From a bacterium UBA6025 (GTDB lineage Bacteria > Patescibacteriota > Saccharimonadia > Saccharimonadales > Saccharimonadaceae), in assembly GCA_002429375.1 (NCBI GenBank), contig DIZP01000036.1, forward strand, positions 1 to 33,174: a stretch of 33,174 nucleotides of DNA, given 5' to 3'. This document shows, in pieces, positions 8,685 through 15,367 of the stretch (positions within the stretch are counted from its first letter, which is position 1; each line of letters opens with the position of its first letter). The notes beneath the pieces were generated by a model, which saw only the letters and a program-made list of their open reading frames with translations, did not search any database and was not told the DNA's origin. The position numbers and the translations under genes are program-made.

Positions 8685-9134
8685 TTATTTCTTATGACCG
8701 AGCGCTTGATTGATTCGAGTTGACGAGTCGGCCTTTACGATACCACGAATGTCAGTGCCAACTCCGAAAACCATCTTGATATTATATTCTTTACATACCT
8801 CAGTTTCCGGTATCGCTTTCTCCGAGTCCCTGTCTCCACCATTGGCAAATATAAGTTCTTCGTCTGGATATTTTTTAGCAATCAGCTTTAGTGTTTCTAT
8901 AACCGGAGGATCCTGATCCACTGCTATCATGACTTCGTCAACATATTTCAGGGCAGTTACTAGTCGGGCTCGGTTCTGCTGGCTCAAAATGATTTTGTCT
9001 TTTTTCAAGACCTGCTGAACGTCATTATTAACCACCACGATTAGTCGATTGCCAAGTTTGGCGGCGGCTTCAACCATATCCAGATGACCGCCATGCAGTG
9101 GATTGAAGAAGCCACTAATTATTACTGTTTTCAT
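8685..9134 (-). CDS. Cytidylyltransferase-like nucleotidyltransferase
   Basis: A 149-residue single-domain protein of the cytidylyltransferase-like family (PF01467). The N-terminal 'ISGFFNPLHGGHLDMV' contains the nucleotide-binding HxGH motif (H-G-G-H). A later 'VKADSSTRIN' resembles the usual C-terminal S-(S/T)-(T/S)-x-(I/R) signature. Relatives include glycerol-3-phosphate cytidylyltransferase, FAD synthetase RibL and the heptose-1-phosphate adenylyltransferase domain of HldE; the sequence does not decide between them. AGGAG lies 7 bases before the ATG. It is probably co-transcribed with glmS. Its only visible promoter is the one left from a truncated guanylyltransferase gene upstream (9157-9276). 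Confidence 0.82.
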   Translation of the reverse strand: MKTVIISGFFNPLHGGHLDMVEAAAKLGNRLIVVVNNDVQQVLKKDKIILSQQNRARLVTALKYVDEVMIAVDQDPPVIETLKLIAKKYPDEELIFANGGDRDSEKAIPETEVCKEYNIKMVFGVGTDIRGIVKADSSTRINQALGHKK

Positions 9135-9156
9135 CGAAAGCTCCTATATTATTTAT

Positions 9157-9264
9157 CTAATCTACACAACGGCATACAGGATAGCGACGGACCGTCGGAC
9201 ACTCTAGGGTCAAAAGTGGCCAGAGACGAGTTCCAGACCCGCCAGCAATAATTACTGTAATCAT
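9157..9264 (-). pseudogene. Truncated start of a mannose-1-phosphate guanylyltransferase-like gene
   Basis: Reading the minus strand from 9264 gives a 35-codon frame that begins 'MITVIIAGGSGTRLWPL'. This is the signature nucleotide-binding loop (GGSGTRLWP) at the very start of ManC/RfbA-type sugar nucleotidyltransferases; the 'ITVIIAGGSGTRLWPLs' form is that of mannose-1-phosphate guanylyltransferases. Resemblance continues weakly to residue 23 (LTLECP against the usual STPxYP) and is then lost; a TAG stops the frame at 9157. The parent enzyme is about 350 residues long, so over 90% is missing. The fragment keeps a perfect TATAAT at leaderless spacing and ends 22 bases before the downstream cytidylyltransferase. 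It is either a deletion remnant or has been kept as a leader peptide that brings transcription into that gene. Confidence 0.72.
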
Positions 9265-9270
9265 TGTTCC

Positions 9271-9276
9271 ATTATA
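9271..9276 (-). promoter_or_regulatory. -10 box of the truncated guanylyltransferase leader and probably of the cytidylyltransferase-glmS unit
   Basis: A perfect TATAAT on the minus strand, six bases before the ATG at 9264, which places the start site at the start codon. No other promoter-like sequence is seen before the cytidylyltransferase gene, so this one probably serves it and glmS. Confidence 0.55.
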
Positions 9277-9319
9277 CGGTACATACCCAGCCCTCGGCTA
9301 CTTATGGTTAAATAAGGCT

Positions 9320-9829
9320 ATGGAATTTAATTTTTGTCGCCGTTGCGGTACACCACTGACCAATTTACAAAACCACGTCTACCGATGCGACAATGGCCAT
9401 ACCATTTTTGCCAATACCTCGCCCACGATTGGCATCTGGCTAGTCAACGAACGCGACGAAGTTCTGGTTGCCACGCGTGGTATCGAACCAGGTAAAGGCC
9501 TCTACGATACACCTGGTGGCTTTGTTGACGGACCGGAATCGTACGAACAAGCACTTGCCCGCGAACTCCAGGAAGAACTTGGCCTAACGCCCGATGATTA
9601 CCACGACGTTCAATATCTCATCAGCGGTACCGACGATTATAGTTACGGCGGCGAGAACGTCCCCATTCTGAGCGTCATCTTTTGGGCCCGTGTCTCGAGC
9701 CAGCTTCGGTTTACGGCCAACGACGACGTCGCCTCGGCCGAGTTTATCCCCATACGCGATATCGCCATCGAAAAACTACACCTGGCGACCATTCAAGCCA
9801 GCATCCGTCGACTTCAAGAATTGTTGTAA
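9320..9829 (+). CDS. Nudix hydrolase with N-terminal zinc ribbon
   Basis: A 169-residue protein. The N-terminal ribbon has C6-x2-C9 and C23-x3-H27 ('FCRRCG', 'YRCDNGH'), a likely zinc site. The Nudix box follows as G-x5-E-x7-REUxEExGU: 'GGFVDGPE' then 'RELQEELGL', with all the metal-binding glutamates in place. The zinc-ribbon/Nudix layout is like the NudC/NADH pyrophosphatase group and many small Nudix proteins. The substrate is unknown; a nucleotide sugar or a damaged nucleotide is possible. The gene stands alone between a divergent unit and rfbB. A TGG-TTAAAT at 9305-9313 lies 6 bases before the ATG and could be a leaderless -10, but it is weak. Confidence 0.88.
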   Translation: MEFNFCRRCGTPLTNLQNHVYRCDNGHTIFANTSPTIGIWLVNERDEVLVATRGIEPGKGLYDTPGGFVDGPESYEQALARELQEELGLTPDDYHDVQYLISGTDDYSYGGENVPILSVIFWARVSSQLRFTANDDVASAEFIPIRDIAIEKLHLATIQASIRRLQELL

Positions 9830-9886
9830 ATTTTGCCTACTTGCACTTGGCTGCAATTCTACCATGCCAAACCACGCTAAACCTTA

Positions 9887-9892
9887 TATAAT
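9887..9892 (+). promoter_or_regulatory. -10 box of the rfbB-rfbCD-rfbA operon
   Basis: TATAAT ending 7 bases before the rfbB ATG (9900). Initiation should fall at or next to the start codon. No -35 match and no ribosome-binding site are seen. Confidence 0.55.
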
Positions 9893-9899
9893 AGGGGAT

Positions 9900-10898
9900 A
9901 TGAATATTATCGTCACAGGCGGTGCGGGGTTTATTGGCTCGAATTTCGTACACTATGTCTACCGAGAGCGACCAGATTGGCATATTACCGTACTCGACGC
10001 CCTCACCTACGCGGGTAACCGCGCCAACCTGGAAGGTCTTGATCCAGCCAGGTTCACGTTCGTCGAAGGTAACATCACCGATGCGGCACTGGTCGACAGA
10101 CTCGTGGCCGAGAACGACGCCGTCGTCCATTACGCCGCCGAGTCACATAACGACAACTCGCTGCAAAATCCCCGCCCGTTCCTCGATACCAACATTATCG
10201 GTACCTACACGATCCTGGAAGCCGTCCGTAAACACGGCAAGCGCCTGCACCACATCTCGACCGACGAAGTTTATGGCGACCTGGAACTGGATGACCCCAA
10301 CCGATTCACCGAAAACACTGCCTACAATCCTTCCAGCCCCTACTCGGCCACCAAAGCCGGCTCGGACTTACTGGTTCGCGCCTGGGTACGCAGCTTCGGC
10401 GTCATGGCCACCATTTCCAATTGCTCCAACAATTATGGGCCATACCAACACGTTGAGAAGTTCATTCCTCGACAGGTGACCGAGATATTGGAAGGTCGCC
10501 GACCAAAACTCTACGGCACCGGCGAACAGGTCCGTGACTGGATCCACACCGAAGATCACAGCTCGGCCGTCTTAACGATCTTAGAGAAGGGCGTGTCGGG
10601 TGAAACCTACCTGATTGGGGCCGATGGCGAAAAGGATAACAAATCGGTTATCGAATTAATCCTGAAACTAACCGGCCAAGACCCAACTGCCTATGACCAC
10701 GTCAACGACCGACCGGGCCACGACATGCGCTACGCGATTGATTCCACCAAGCTGCGCACCGAACTTGGCTGGAGGCCCCACTACACCGACTTTGAAGCCG
10801 GCCTGAAAGTCACGCTTGATTGGTATAAAGACAACCAAGCCTGGTGGAAACCACAAAAGGAAGCGACTGAAACTAAATACAAAGTGCAGGGTCAATAA
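9900..10898 (+). CDS. rfbB: dTDP-glucose 4,6-dehydratase
   Basis: A 332-residue extended SDR enzyme, the second step of dTDP-L-rhamnose synthesis (dTDP-glucose to dTDP-4-keto-6-deoxyglucose). The NAD-binding GGAGFIG is at residues 7-13, the catalytic T-D-E triad at 121-123 ('STDEVYGDL'), and Y148-x3-K152 in 'YSATKAGSD'. Other family blocks are 'YGPYQHVEKFIPR' and 'DWIHTEDHS'. An in-frame extension to 9690 exists but overlaps the Nudix gene and adds a non-homologous tail, so the ATG at 9900, directly after the -10 box, is chosen. Its stop overlaps the next start by one base (TAATG), which indicates translational coupling to rfbCD. Confidence 0.96.
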   Translation: MNIIVTGGAGFIGSNFVHYVYRERPDWHITVLDALTYAGNRANLEGLDPARFTFVEGNITDAALVDRLVAENDAVVHYAAESHNDNSLQNPRPFLDTNIIGTYTILEAVRKHGKRLHHISTDEVYGDLELDDPNRFTENTAYNPSSPYSATKAGSDLLVRAWVRSFGVMATISNCSNNYGPYQHVEKFIPRQVTEILEGRRPKLYGTGEQVRDWIHTEDHSSAVLTILEKGVSGETYLIGADGEKDNKSVIELILKLTGQDPTAYDHVNDRPGHDMRYAIDSTKLRTELGWRPHYTDFEAGLKVTLDWYKDNQAWWKPQKEATETKYKVQGQ

Positions 10899-12328
10899 TG
10901 GGTAAGTCACCGATTGAATTCGGCAAACAACTCACCTCCCACACTACGCCAATCCCGGGTCTGATCGTCTACCACCTGCCCGTTCACGGTGATAGCCGTG
11001 GCTGGTTCAAAGAAAACTGGCAGCATGAAAAAATGACCTCTATCGGCCTGCCCGACCTTGGTCCGGTTCAAAATAACATCAGTTTTAACGAGCAGCGCGG
11101 TGTCACCCGCGGCATTCACGCCGAGCCGTGGGATAAATATATCTCTATCGCCACCGGGCGTATCTTTGGCGCCTGGGTTGACCTGCGCGAAGGCGATAGC
11201 TTCGGGACTGTGTTTACGACCGAGCTTGACCCGTCAAAGGCCATCTTTGTGCCTCGTGGCGTCGGCAACTCCTACCAGGCGCTCGAAGATAACACCGCCT
11301 ACACCTATTTGGTGAATGAGCACTGGAGCGCCGAAGCGCAATCCCAGTACACTTTCCTGAACCTAGCCGACAAAACGGCTAATATCCAATGGCCAATTCC
11401 ACTTGATCAAGCCGAGTTATCCGAAAAAGACAAACTGCATGCCAGCCTGGACGACGTCGTGCCGATGAAACCCAAAAAGACACTCATCGTCGGCGCCTAC
11501 GGCCAACTTGGGCGGGCGCTGCAGCTGGAATTTCCCGATGCTGAATGCGTTGACCGCGACACCTTTGACCTCAGCGACCCGGCGATTATCATTGCCCGCA
11601 ACTGGCGTCAATATGGATTGATCCTCAATGCCGCCGCCTACACAGCCGTTGATTTGGCCGAGACCGATGATGGCCGAAAAGACGCCTGGGAAAGCAACGC
11701 TAGCGCTCTGACCAATTTAGCCCACATCTCGAATAACTTCGGCGTGACCTTGGTCCATATTTCAAGCGATTACGTCTTTGACGGCACGATAGCCAATCAC
11801 CTCGAGACAGAGCGGTTTAGCCCACTTGGTGTCTACGGCCAAACCAAAGCGGCCGGTGATCTTGTCATTACTTCTTCCAAGCGGAGTTATATCGTCCGCA
11901 CCTCGTGGGTAATTGGCGACGGCAACAACTTTGTCCGCACCATGCGCTCGCTGGCCGAGAAAGGTGTCAAGCCCAGTGTCGTCAACGACCAGATCGGTCG
12001 CCTGACCTTCACTAGTGACCTGGCTAGGGCTGTTAAACACCTGGTAGATACGGATGTCGAATATGGCACCTACAATCTCACCGGTGGTGGCCCCAGCGCT
12101 AGCTGGGCGGACGTCGCCGCTGACGTCTACGAGCTGACCGGCCACGATAGGAACGACGTGATGGGCGTAACCACGGCCGACTATTACGCCGGCAAAACAG
12201 GAATCGCCCCACGCCCCTTACAAAGTACTTTGAATCTTGATAAGATAAAAGCCACAGGTTTCGTTCCAACAGATTGGCGCGAGGCATTACAAGAATATTT
12301 ATCGGGTGGCGATAAGGAGAACTCGTGA
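10898..12328 (+). CDS. rfbCD: Bifunctional dTDP-4-dehydrorhamnose 3,5-epimerase / reductase (RfbC-RfbD fusion)
   Basis: A 476-residue fusion of the last two steps of dTDP-L-rhamnose synthesis. Residues ~10-185 form the RmlC cupin: 'DSRGWFKENW', 'RGVTRGIHAEPWDKY' with the catalytic His, and 'IFVPRGVGNSYQALED'. Residues ~195-476 form the RmlD SDR reductase: 'GAYGQLG' at 199-205, 'VHISSDYVFDG', and Y-x3-K in 'YGQTKAAGD'. The cupin part departs from textbook RmlC: 'RGLHxQ' is 'RGIHAEP', and the usual 'GFAHGF' is replaced by 'GVGNSYQ', without the second His. Such divergent fused enzymes occur in Actinobacteria and Patescibacteria. The start overlaps the rfbB stop (TAATG) and the stop overlaps the rfbA start (GTGA). 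Confidence 0.93.
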   Translation: MGKSPIEFGKQLTSHTTPIPGLIVYHLPVHGDSRGWFKENWQHEKMTSIGLPDLGPVQNNISFNEQRGVTRGIHAEPWDKYISIATGRIFGAWVDLREGDSFGTVFTTELDPSKAIFVPRGVGNSYQALEDNTAYTYLVNEHWSAEAQSQYTFLNLADKTANIQWPIPLDQAELSEKDKLHASLDDVVPMKPKKTLIVGAYGQLGRALQLEFPDAECVDRDTFDLSDPAIIIARNWRQYGLILNAAAYTAVDLAETDDGRKDAWESNASALTNLAHISNNFGVTLVHISSDYVFDGTIANHLETERFSPLGVYGQTKAAGDLVITSSKRSYIVRTSWVIGDGNNFVRTMRSLAEKGVKPSVVNDQIGRLTFTSDLARAVKHLVDTDVEYGTYNLTGGGPSASWADVAADVYELTGHDRNDVMGVTTADYYAGKTGIAPRPLQSTLNLDKIKATGFVPTDWREALQEYLSGGDKENS

Positions 12329-13173
12329 AGGGAATTATTTTAGCAGGCGGTTCAGGTTCACGACTGTGGCCGATTACCAAGGGTATTAGCAAGCAGCTGA
12401 TGCCGATTTATGACAAGCCGATGATCTACTACCCGCTCACCACCCTGATGCTGGCGGGTATCAAAGACATCCTGATTATCACGACACCCGAAGACCAGTC
12501 CCAGTTCCAACGCCTACTAGGCGATGGCTCGCAATGGGGTATCCACTTGCAGTATACCGTCCAGCCCTCACCAGACGGCCTGGCCCAAGCCTTTATCATT
12601 GGCGAGGAGTTCATCGGCAGCGATAGCGTCGCGCTGGTACTGGGTGACAATATTTTCCATGGCTCAGATCTTGGCACGTCACTTAAAACTTGTATTGATC
12701 CAAACGGTGGTACGGTCTTTGCTTACCGCGTCTCCGACCCGGAACGTTATGGTGTAGTTGAGTTTGACGAAAATAATCAGGCGATCTCAATCGAAGAAAA
12801 ACCCAGCCAACCAAAGTCAGACTTTGCCGTGGTTGGCCTGTATTTTTACGACAATGACGTTGTCGAGATTGCTAAAAACGTCCAACCCAGCGAACGTGGC
12901 GAACTCGAGATAACTAGTATTAACGCGGAATACCTGAAACGCGGTAAACTGACCGTCACGACACTCGATCGCGGCGATGTCTGGCTCGACACCGGTACGA
13001 TTGATTCCATGACCGACGCGGCCGACTATATCCGAGTCGTCCAAACTCGTACCGGCCTGATTATCGGCAGCCCCGAAGAGGTTGCTTATCGCGAAGGATT
13101 TATAAATGCCGAGCAACTGGCCGTACAAGCAGCTCCACTTAAAAAATCAGGGTATGGTGACTATCTAAAATAA
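12325..13173 (+). CDS. rfbA: Glucose-1-phosphate thymidylyltransferase
   Basis: A 282-residue RmlA enzyme that forms dTDP-glucose from glucose-1-phosphate and dTTP, the first committed step of the rhamnose pathway. The nucleotide loop is 'LAGGSGSRLWP' (Ser where Thr is common), followed by 'KQLMPIYDKPMIYYPL', 'VLGDNIFHG', 'SIEEKPSQP' and 'DVWLDTGT'. The length is normal. The GTG start is supported by AAGGAG five bases upstream (12314-12319) and by the four-base GTGA overlap with rfbCD. It closes a complete, compact rhamnose operon and is the last gene of the GC-rich left part; the composition changes immediately after it. Confidence 0.96.
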   Translation: MKGIILAGGSGSRLWPITKGISKQLMPIYDKPMIYYPLTTLMLAGIKDILIITTPEDQSQFQRLLGDGSQWGIHLQYTVQPSPDGLAQAFIIGEEFIGSDSVALVLGDNIFHGSDLGTSLKTCIDPNGGTVFAYRVSDPERYGVVEFDENNQAISIEEKPSQPKSDFAVVGLYFYDNDVVEIAKNVQPSERGELEITSINAEYLKRGKLTVTTLDRGDVWLDTGTIDSMTDAADYIRVVQTRTGLIIGSPEEVAYREGFINAEQLAVQAAPLKKSGYGDYLK

Positions 13174-13235
13174 TGCCAAATAGGCTCAGCAAATGGAAAA
13201 TCTTGTTACGGCAAGTCTTTGGAGTGTAGCTAACT

Positions 13236-13649
13236 TTAGTTGTCTCGAGTTTGATTGTATATAAACCTATTGGATGTAAAATAGTTTACGATCATACCTA
13301 CCAAGCTGCCTATTCCTACACATATAAAAACTGCGTAGGTTAAATCTTTAAGAAATGTTATTGAAATAGCATACACGACGTAATTAACAACAGCCCCAAA
13401 AATCATAAGACTTAGATAGTGCGTATATTCTTTCCATAATTTATTATGCAGAGATTTTTTATTCCTAAAAGTTAGGTTGCGGTTAATTAGCCATGTGACT
13501 GTGGCGGCCGTAGCAAACGCAGGTATACGGGAAACATAAGCCCCAAGCAATGGTATTAGAAAAAAAGTAATTGTTGCGTCAACTAAGTAGCCCGCTACTC
13601 CAGAAATTCCAAACAAGAATAATTGTCTTACGATTGTCTTATTTATCAC
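13236..13649 (-). CDS. GtrA-family membrane protein
   Basis: A 137-residue protein with four hydrophobic helices, matching the GtrA family (PF04138): 'RQLFLFGISGVAGYLVDATI', then 'TWLINRNLTFRNKKS' (the conserved N-R-x-(F/W)-T-F pattern) and 'NYFTSNRFIYN'. GtrA proteins are proposed flippases for polyprenyl-phosphate sugars used to decorate surface glycans. Its start overlaps the end of the GT2 gene by 11 bases in the same operon, the classical GtrB-GtrA pairing. Codon composition is clearly AT-richer than the rhamnose operon next door. Confidence 0.87.
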   Translation of the reverse strand: MINKTIVRQLFLFGISGVAGYLVDATITFFLIPLLGAYVSRIPAFATAATVTWLINRNLTFRNKKSLHNKLWKEYTHYLSLMIFGAVVNYVVYAISITFLKDLTYAVFICVGIGSLVGMIVNYFTSNRFIYNQTRDN

Positions 13650-14592
13650 TCTGTAGCAAACCTCTGATCGACGGTATGCTTAAATACTTCATATGCTTTG
13701 CTTCGCGTCGGCCCTGGGTTACGGTTCGCAGGACGATACCAATAGTAATTGACAGAAATCCGCAAATTGCCAATGAGACAGCGAAGACAAATGTTGGTAT
13801 TTTTGGCACAAGGTGAATCTGAGTAAATTCAATCAATAACGGAATAATTAATATGAGGGCTACGAGCTCAAGAACAGCACCGATTATTCCCCAAAACTCT
13901 CGCGGTTTCTCTGTTGAGTAGAGCCGAAAAATCATTCTTAAGATTTTTACACCATCTTTGTATGTCGACAGCTTACTTACGGAGCCTTCTGGGCGCTCTG
14001 AGTATGGCGTGCTGACTTCCCCATACGGCAAACGCATCTCAAGTGCGTGTACAGATAGTTCAGTTTCCGTCTCAAAACCATATGAGTCAGCCGTAAATGA
14101 CTTAACGAAGCGACGCGAAAATACCCTATAGCCAGAAAGCATGTCGGTGAAGTTACCGTCAAAAATTCTCTGCACCGAACCAGTCAATAGCTTATTGCCA
14201 AGTCGATGTCCTGGGCGATAATTTTCATTATCAGTCGACTCTTCAGCTCGACAACCCACTACCATATCAAGGTCTTCGTCAATCAATTTCTGTACCATAC
14301 CCGAAGCAGATGCAGCGTCATAGGTTGCATCGCCATCAACCATAATATAGATATCAGCATCGACATCAGCAAACATACGACGAACGACATTACCTTTTCC
14401 TGCCAATTTAACAAACTTAACTATTGCGCCGGCCTTTGATGCAACTTTTGAAGTGTTATCTTGTGAATTATTATCAAAGACATAAACACTAGCCTGTGGT
14501 AGTGTTTTTTTGAAATCCTCAACGACTGTAGCAATAGCTGCTTCTTCGTTGTAGCATGGAATAATTACTGCGGTTCGTGGTCGATTACTCAT
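13639..14592 (-). CDS. GT2 glycosyltransferase, GtrB/DPM1-like with two C-terminal TM helices
   Basis: A 317-residue protein. The GT-A domain opens 'TAVIIPCYNEEAAIATVV', with the nucleotide site 'VFDNNSQDNT' and the metal site 'YIMVDGDATYD'. Later blocks 'DMLSGYRVFSRRFVKSF' and 'PYSERPEGSVSKL' are typical of DPM1/GtrB enzymes. Two hydrophobic segments lie at about residues 238-257 and 267-290. It probably loads a hexose on undecaprenyl phosphate at the cytoplasmic face for its partner GtrA. GGAG lies 12 bases before the ATG, a rather long spacing. A third, dedicated transferase is not adjacent; the GT-C/DUF6020-like protein at 17620 is a candidate. Confidence 0.88.
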   Translation of the reverse strand: MSNRPRTAVIIPCYNEEAAIATVVEDFKKTLPQASVYVFDNNSQDNTSKVASKAGAIVKFVKLAGKGNVVRRMFADVDADIYIMVDGDATYDAASASGMVQKLIDEDLDMVVGCRAEESTDNENYRPGHRLGNKLLTGSVQRIFDGNFTDMLSGYRVFSRRFVKSFTADSYGFETETELSVHALEMRLPYGEVSTPYSERPEGSVSKLSTYKDGVKILRMIFRLYSTEKPREFWGIIGAVLELVALILIIPLLIEFTQIHLVPKIPTFVFAVSLAICGFLSITIGIVLRTVTQGRREAKHMKYLSIPSIRGLLQSDK

Positions 14593-14617
14593 TGTGTTAA
14601 CTAACTCCTGTGATGTT

Positions 14618-14623
14618 ATTGTA
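14618..14623 (-). promoter_or_regulatory. Extended -10 promoter of the GT2-GtrA pair
   Basis: On the minus strand TGT is followed by TACAAT, 25 bases before the ATG at 14592. This allows a short leader that contains AGGAG, unlike the leaderless promoters elsewhere in the window. Confidence 0.4.
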
Positions 14624-14771
14624 ACATGGCGGTTAAGCGTTTATCTGAATTCAAAACTACGAGAACCTACCGTAATACATAGCTCTATATGCTTTTAGCG
14701 CATTAATATTGACTAATCTAGAGCTACTGATAATTGTCAAAGATACAATAGTATAATGCTTGTAATTATAG

Positions 14772-14777
14772 TATAAT
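14772..14777 (+). promoter_or_regulatory. Candidate -10 box for the secreted-protein pair
   Basis: A TATAAT in an AT-rich divergent intergenic region, 26 bases before the ATG at 14804. A second TATAAT at 14752-14757 is equally good. Which is used cannot be decided by reading; the rest of the 211-base gap (14593-14803) shows no other feature. Confidence 0.35.
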
Positions 14778-14803
14778 AAAACAAAAGGCGTTTAAAATAA
14801 ACA

Positions 14804-15361
14804 ATGAAATATGTAACCAAAAAAACATTTCCAAAAAAAATAATCATCGCTAGCGCCGTGATCATATTACTGGTTGCGGGGGCACTGACGTATGTATATG
14901 CTTTTAACGGCAACCTATTCGGCTGGAAAGCGTCCAATAACGTGCCCAGTGGCAATAACAAAATTGATTATGGTCCAGCGACATCTGAGCAGCAAAAAGC
15001 CGGAACTAATACTAAAACCAGCTCAGCCGACACTCCGCCCGCTCCTACACCAATTCCAAGCAGTACAAAGAAAAACGTTCAAGTTACTATTACGGCCGCA
15101 AATCAAAATGGATCAATCCTCCAGATTAGAGCCCTTATCGGTGCTGTCGAAAATACAGGTACATGTACCCTCGTCCTTACGCGTGCAGGACAATCTTCTG
15201 TTACAAAAACCGCTGGTACGCAAGCACTTTCGAGTACCTCAACCTGCCAGGGCTTCGACGTACCGACCTCTGAATTGTCCACCGGAACATGGCAAGCGCT
15301 TATTACCTATGACAGCCACACACTCACCGGATCTGCAACAAAAAGCATAACGGTACAGTAA
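14804..15361 (+). CDS. Membrane-anchored extracellular protein, Ig-like/beta-sandwich C-terminus, function unknown
   Basis: A 185-residue protein with a positively charged N-terminus (MKYVTKKTFPKK), one hydrophobic segment at about residues 13-31, then a Pro/Thr/Ser-rich linker (residues ~50-85, 'SADTPPAPTPIPSS'). The C-terminal ~95 residues look like a secreted beta domain: 'VQVTITAANQNGSILQIR', then two cysteines in 'GTCTLVLTR' and 'TSTCQGFDVP' that could form a disulfide, ending 'GSATKSITVQ'. There is no lipobox cysteine, so the N-terminal helix is the likely anchor. I recognise this layout as frequent in Saccharibacteria-like proteins but know of no assigned function. It lies six bases before the DUF5648-repeat protein and is presumably co-expressed with it. 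Confidence 0.75.
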   Translation: MKYVTKKTFPKKIIIASAVIILLVAGALTYVYAFNGNLFGWKASNNVPSGNNKIDYGPATSEQQKAGTNTKTSSADTPPAPTPIPSSTKKNVQVTITAANQNGSILQIRALIGAVENTGTCTLVLTRAGQSSVTKTAGTQALSSTSTCQGFDVPTSELSTGTWQALITYDSHTLTGSATKSITVQ

Positions 15362-15367
15362 CCCATT

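Noticed and set aside
9135..9319. Riboswitch or structured leader upstream of the cytidylyltransferase
   Set aside because: No known aptamer pattern is seen; the interval is explained by the truncated guanylyltransferase frame, its -10 box and the short leader of the Nudix gene.
9690..9899. N-terminal 70-codon extension of rfbB
   Set aside because: It overlaps the Nudix gene, has no homology to dehydratases, and would put the -10 box inside the coding sequence. The Rossmann GGAGFIG should lie near the N-terminus, as it does from 9900.
14737..14961. Minus-strand 74-codon frame in the 14.7-15.0 kb gap
   Set aside because: It is mostly antisense to the anchored protein gene and its hydrophobic stretch is the complement of that protein's own TM-encoding DNA; no ribosome-binding site or family match.
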